DNA from: Halopenitus sp041821145
GTDB taxonomy: Archaea; Halobacteriota; Halobacteria; Halobacteriales; Haloferacaceae
DNA length: 7,098 nucleotides
Direction: 5' to 3'
Assembly (NCBI RefSeq): GCF_041821145.1
Contig: NZ_JBGUBC010000047.1
Location: 1 to 7,098 of the forward strand
How positions within the stretch are numbered: position 1 is the stretch's first letter; each line of letters begins with the position of its first letter. The position numbers and the translations under genes were made by a program. A model generated the notes under the pieces. That model was not told the DNA's origin. It did not search any database and saw nothing but the letters and a program-made list of their open reading frames with translations. Of this stretch, positions 6,676 through 7,098 are shown piece by piece.

Positions 6676-6683
6676 CCTCCTCC
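6676..6683 (-). promoter_or_regulatory. Strong Shine-Dalgarno GGAGGAGG before the mrpA leader mini-ORF
   Basis: The minus strand reads GGAGGAGG, then CGGCAA, then ATG. This is the best SD upstream of mrpA and sits 75 bases from the mrpA ATG, too far to serve it directly, but at ideal spacing for the mini-ORF ATG at 6669. Confidence 0.6.
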
Positions 6684-6862
6684 AAATACCTGTTGACCCA
6701 CTTACCGGACGGTAGAGCGCCATCGGGAACTCCGCCCTGCCGTGAGAAGGAGACAAGCCTCGCATGCACCCCAGTCCCTGATCGACCGAAGCCTATCGAC
6801 GCATTGAGGGAGGAGAACTTACGGAACAGCGCTTCTGCTGGCAATAATTCGGCATCTCGGGA
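6684..6862. other. Upstream region of the mrp operon
   Basis: Contains no gene I can support. The promoter of the operon should lie here or further right, but I find no convincing BRE/TATA pair on the minus strand. The closest candidates are a weak AATTATT at 6849-6843 and the more AT-rich DNA beyond 7028. The mrpA frame stays open as far as 6844, yet its sequence there is Arg-rich and unlike MrpA. Confidence 0.4.
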
Positions 6863-7027
6863 ATGCGGTACACACGATCACAGAAGACGGTCGGCGGCGA
6901 GATAGTCGACAAAGGTGTCTTCACCCAGTCGACAGCGAGACAGTATCTGGAACGGAAACTGGCCGAACGGATCGGGGAGCAACAGGAGTTGCGCATCCCG
7001 ACGTCAACAATCAACTCACATAGATAA
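6863..7027 (+). CDS. Hypothetical short ORF of 54 codons, divergent from the mrp operon
   Basis: Reads from ATG 6863 to TAA 7025-7027. The peptide begins MRYTRSQKTVGG and contains IVDKGVFTQSTARQYLERKL followed by a charged helix-like stretch and IPTSTINSHR. The middle looks like a soluble, amphipathic helical segment and could belong to a small DNA-binding or antitoxin-like protein, but I recognise no family. No SD precedes the ATG. An AATAATT about 14-20 bases upstream is poorly placed for a leaderless promoter. Third-position GC, by my hand count about two thirds, is lower than the mrp genes appear to have. It may be chance or a gene remnant. Confidence 0.3.
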   Translation: MRYTRSQKTVGGEIVDKGVFTQSTARQYLERKLAERIGEQQELRIPTSTINSHR

Positions 7028-7077
7028 CGGAAGATAAATTCACCTATCCAATTCATTCATTCTCCGGTCTAAGATAA
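7022..7077. repeat. AT-rich stretch with three AGATAA copies
   Basis: AGATAA occurs at 7022-7027, 7032-7037 and 7072-7077, with ATTC repeats at about 7051-7061. On the minus strand this gives repeated TTATCT, and TGAATTTATCTT at about 7042-7031 is TATA-like. It could hold promoter or operator elements for either strand. Evidence is composition only. Confidence 0.25.
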
Positions 7078-7098
7078 CTTTGAACTAGGATGGCTATC

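Noticed and set aside
4515..6701. 728-codon minus-strand open frame
   Set aside because: It is an Arg-rich shadow of mrpA in a neighbouring frame, a common artefact in high-GC haloarchaeal DNA.
6602..6844. 81-codon in-frame N-terminal extension of MrpA
   Set aside because: It is Arg-rich and has no membrane helix or similarity to MrpA. The ATG at 6601 gives the usual hydrophobic MrpA N terminus, and the extension region contains a competing SD-led mini-ORF in another frame.
6793..7056. 87-codon minus-strand open frame upstream of mrpA
   Set aside because: It is Cys-rich with no hydrophobic or domain pattern, unlike haloarchaeal proteins, and has no SD.

Overview
The window carries a complete seven-subunit Mrp/Mnh-type multisubunit cation/H+ antiporter operon on the minus strand (6601 down to 387). 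The base composition is GC-rich. The Shine-Dalgarno (SD) motifs GGAGGTGA and GGTGA match the haloarchaeal 16S rRNA tail. Several subunits have acidic tails (for example MrpE ends in an Asp/Glu-rich segment). Together these suggest a halophilic archaeon (class Halobacteria). The genus cannot be read from this sequence.

Layout, in the direction of transcription (right to left): an AT-richer upstream region (about 6670-7098) with an unrecognised 54-codon plus-strand ORF; a 22-codon leader mini-ORF (6669-6601) with a strong SD; mrpA (6601-4205); mrpB (4208-3744); a 17-codon mini-ORF (3747-3694); mrpC (3697-3353); mrpD (3356-1749); mrpE (1752-1087); mrpF (1097-804); a 22-codon mini-ORF (796-728); mrpG (728-387). 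The last 386 bases hold no recognisable gene. They do hold a nested inverted repeat (148-209) followed on the minus strand by a T-rich tract, either an operon-end hairpin or a remnant of the right end of an IS200/IS605-type element.

The seven products should form one membrane complex. MrpA and MrpD are the large complex-I-like (NuoL/NuoM type) antiporter subunits, MrpC is the NuoK-like subunit, and B, E, F and G are small membrane subunits. The complex exchanges cytoplasmic Na+ (or Li+) for external H+. The gene order A-B-C-D-E-F-G is that of the classical bacterial mrp/mnh operon.

The main unexpected observation is at the translational level. Each place where neighbouring Mrp genes do not overlap (B-C and F-G), and the leader before mrpA, contains a mini-ORF of 17-22 codons. 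Each mini-ORF stop overlaps the start codon of the next gene (TGATG, ATGA, TAATG). Counting these, every junction from the leader to mrpG is overlapping or at most 7 nt apart, which suggests a continuous translational-coupling relay. This is inference from sequence and could in part be chance in GC-rich DNA.
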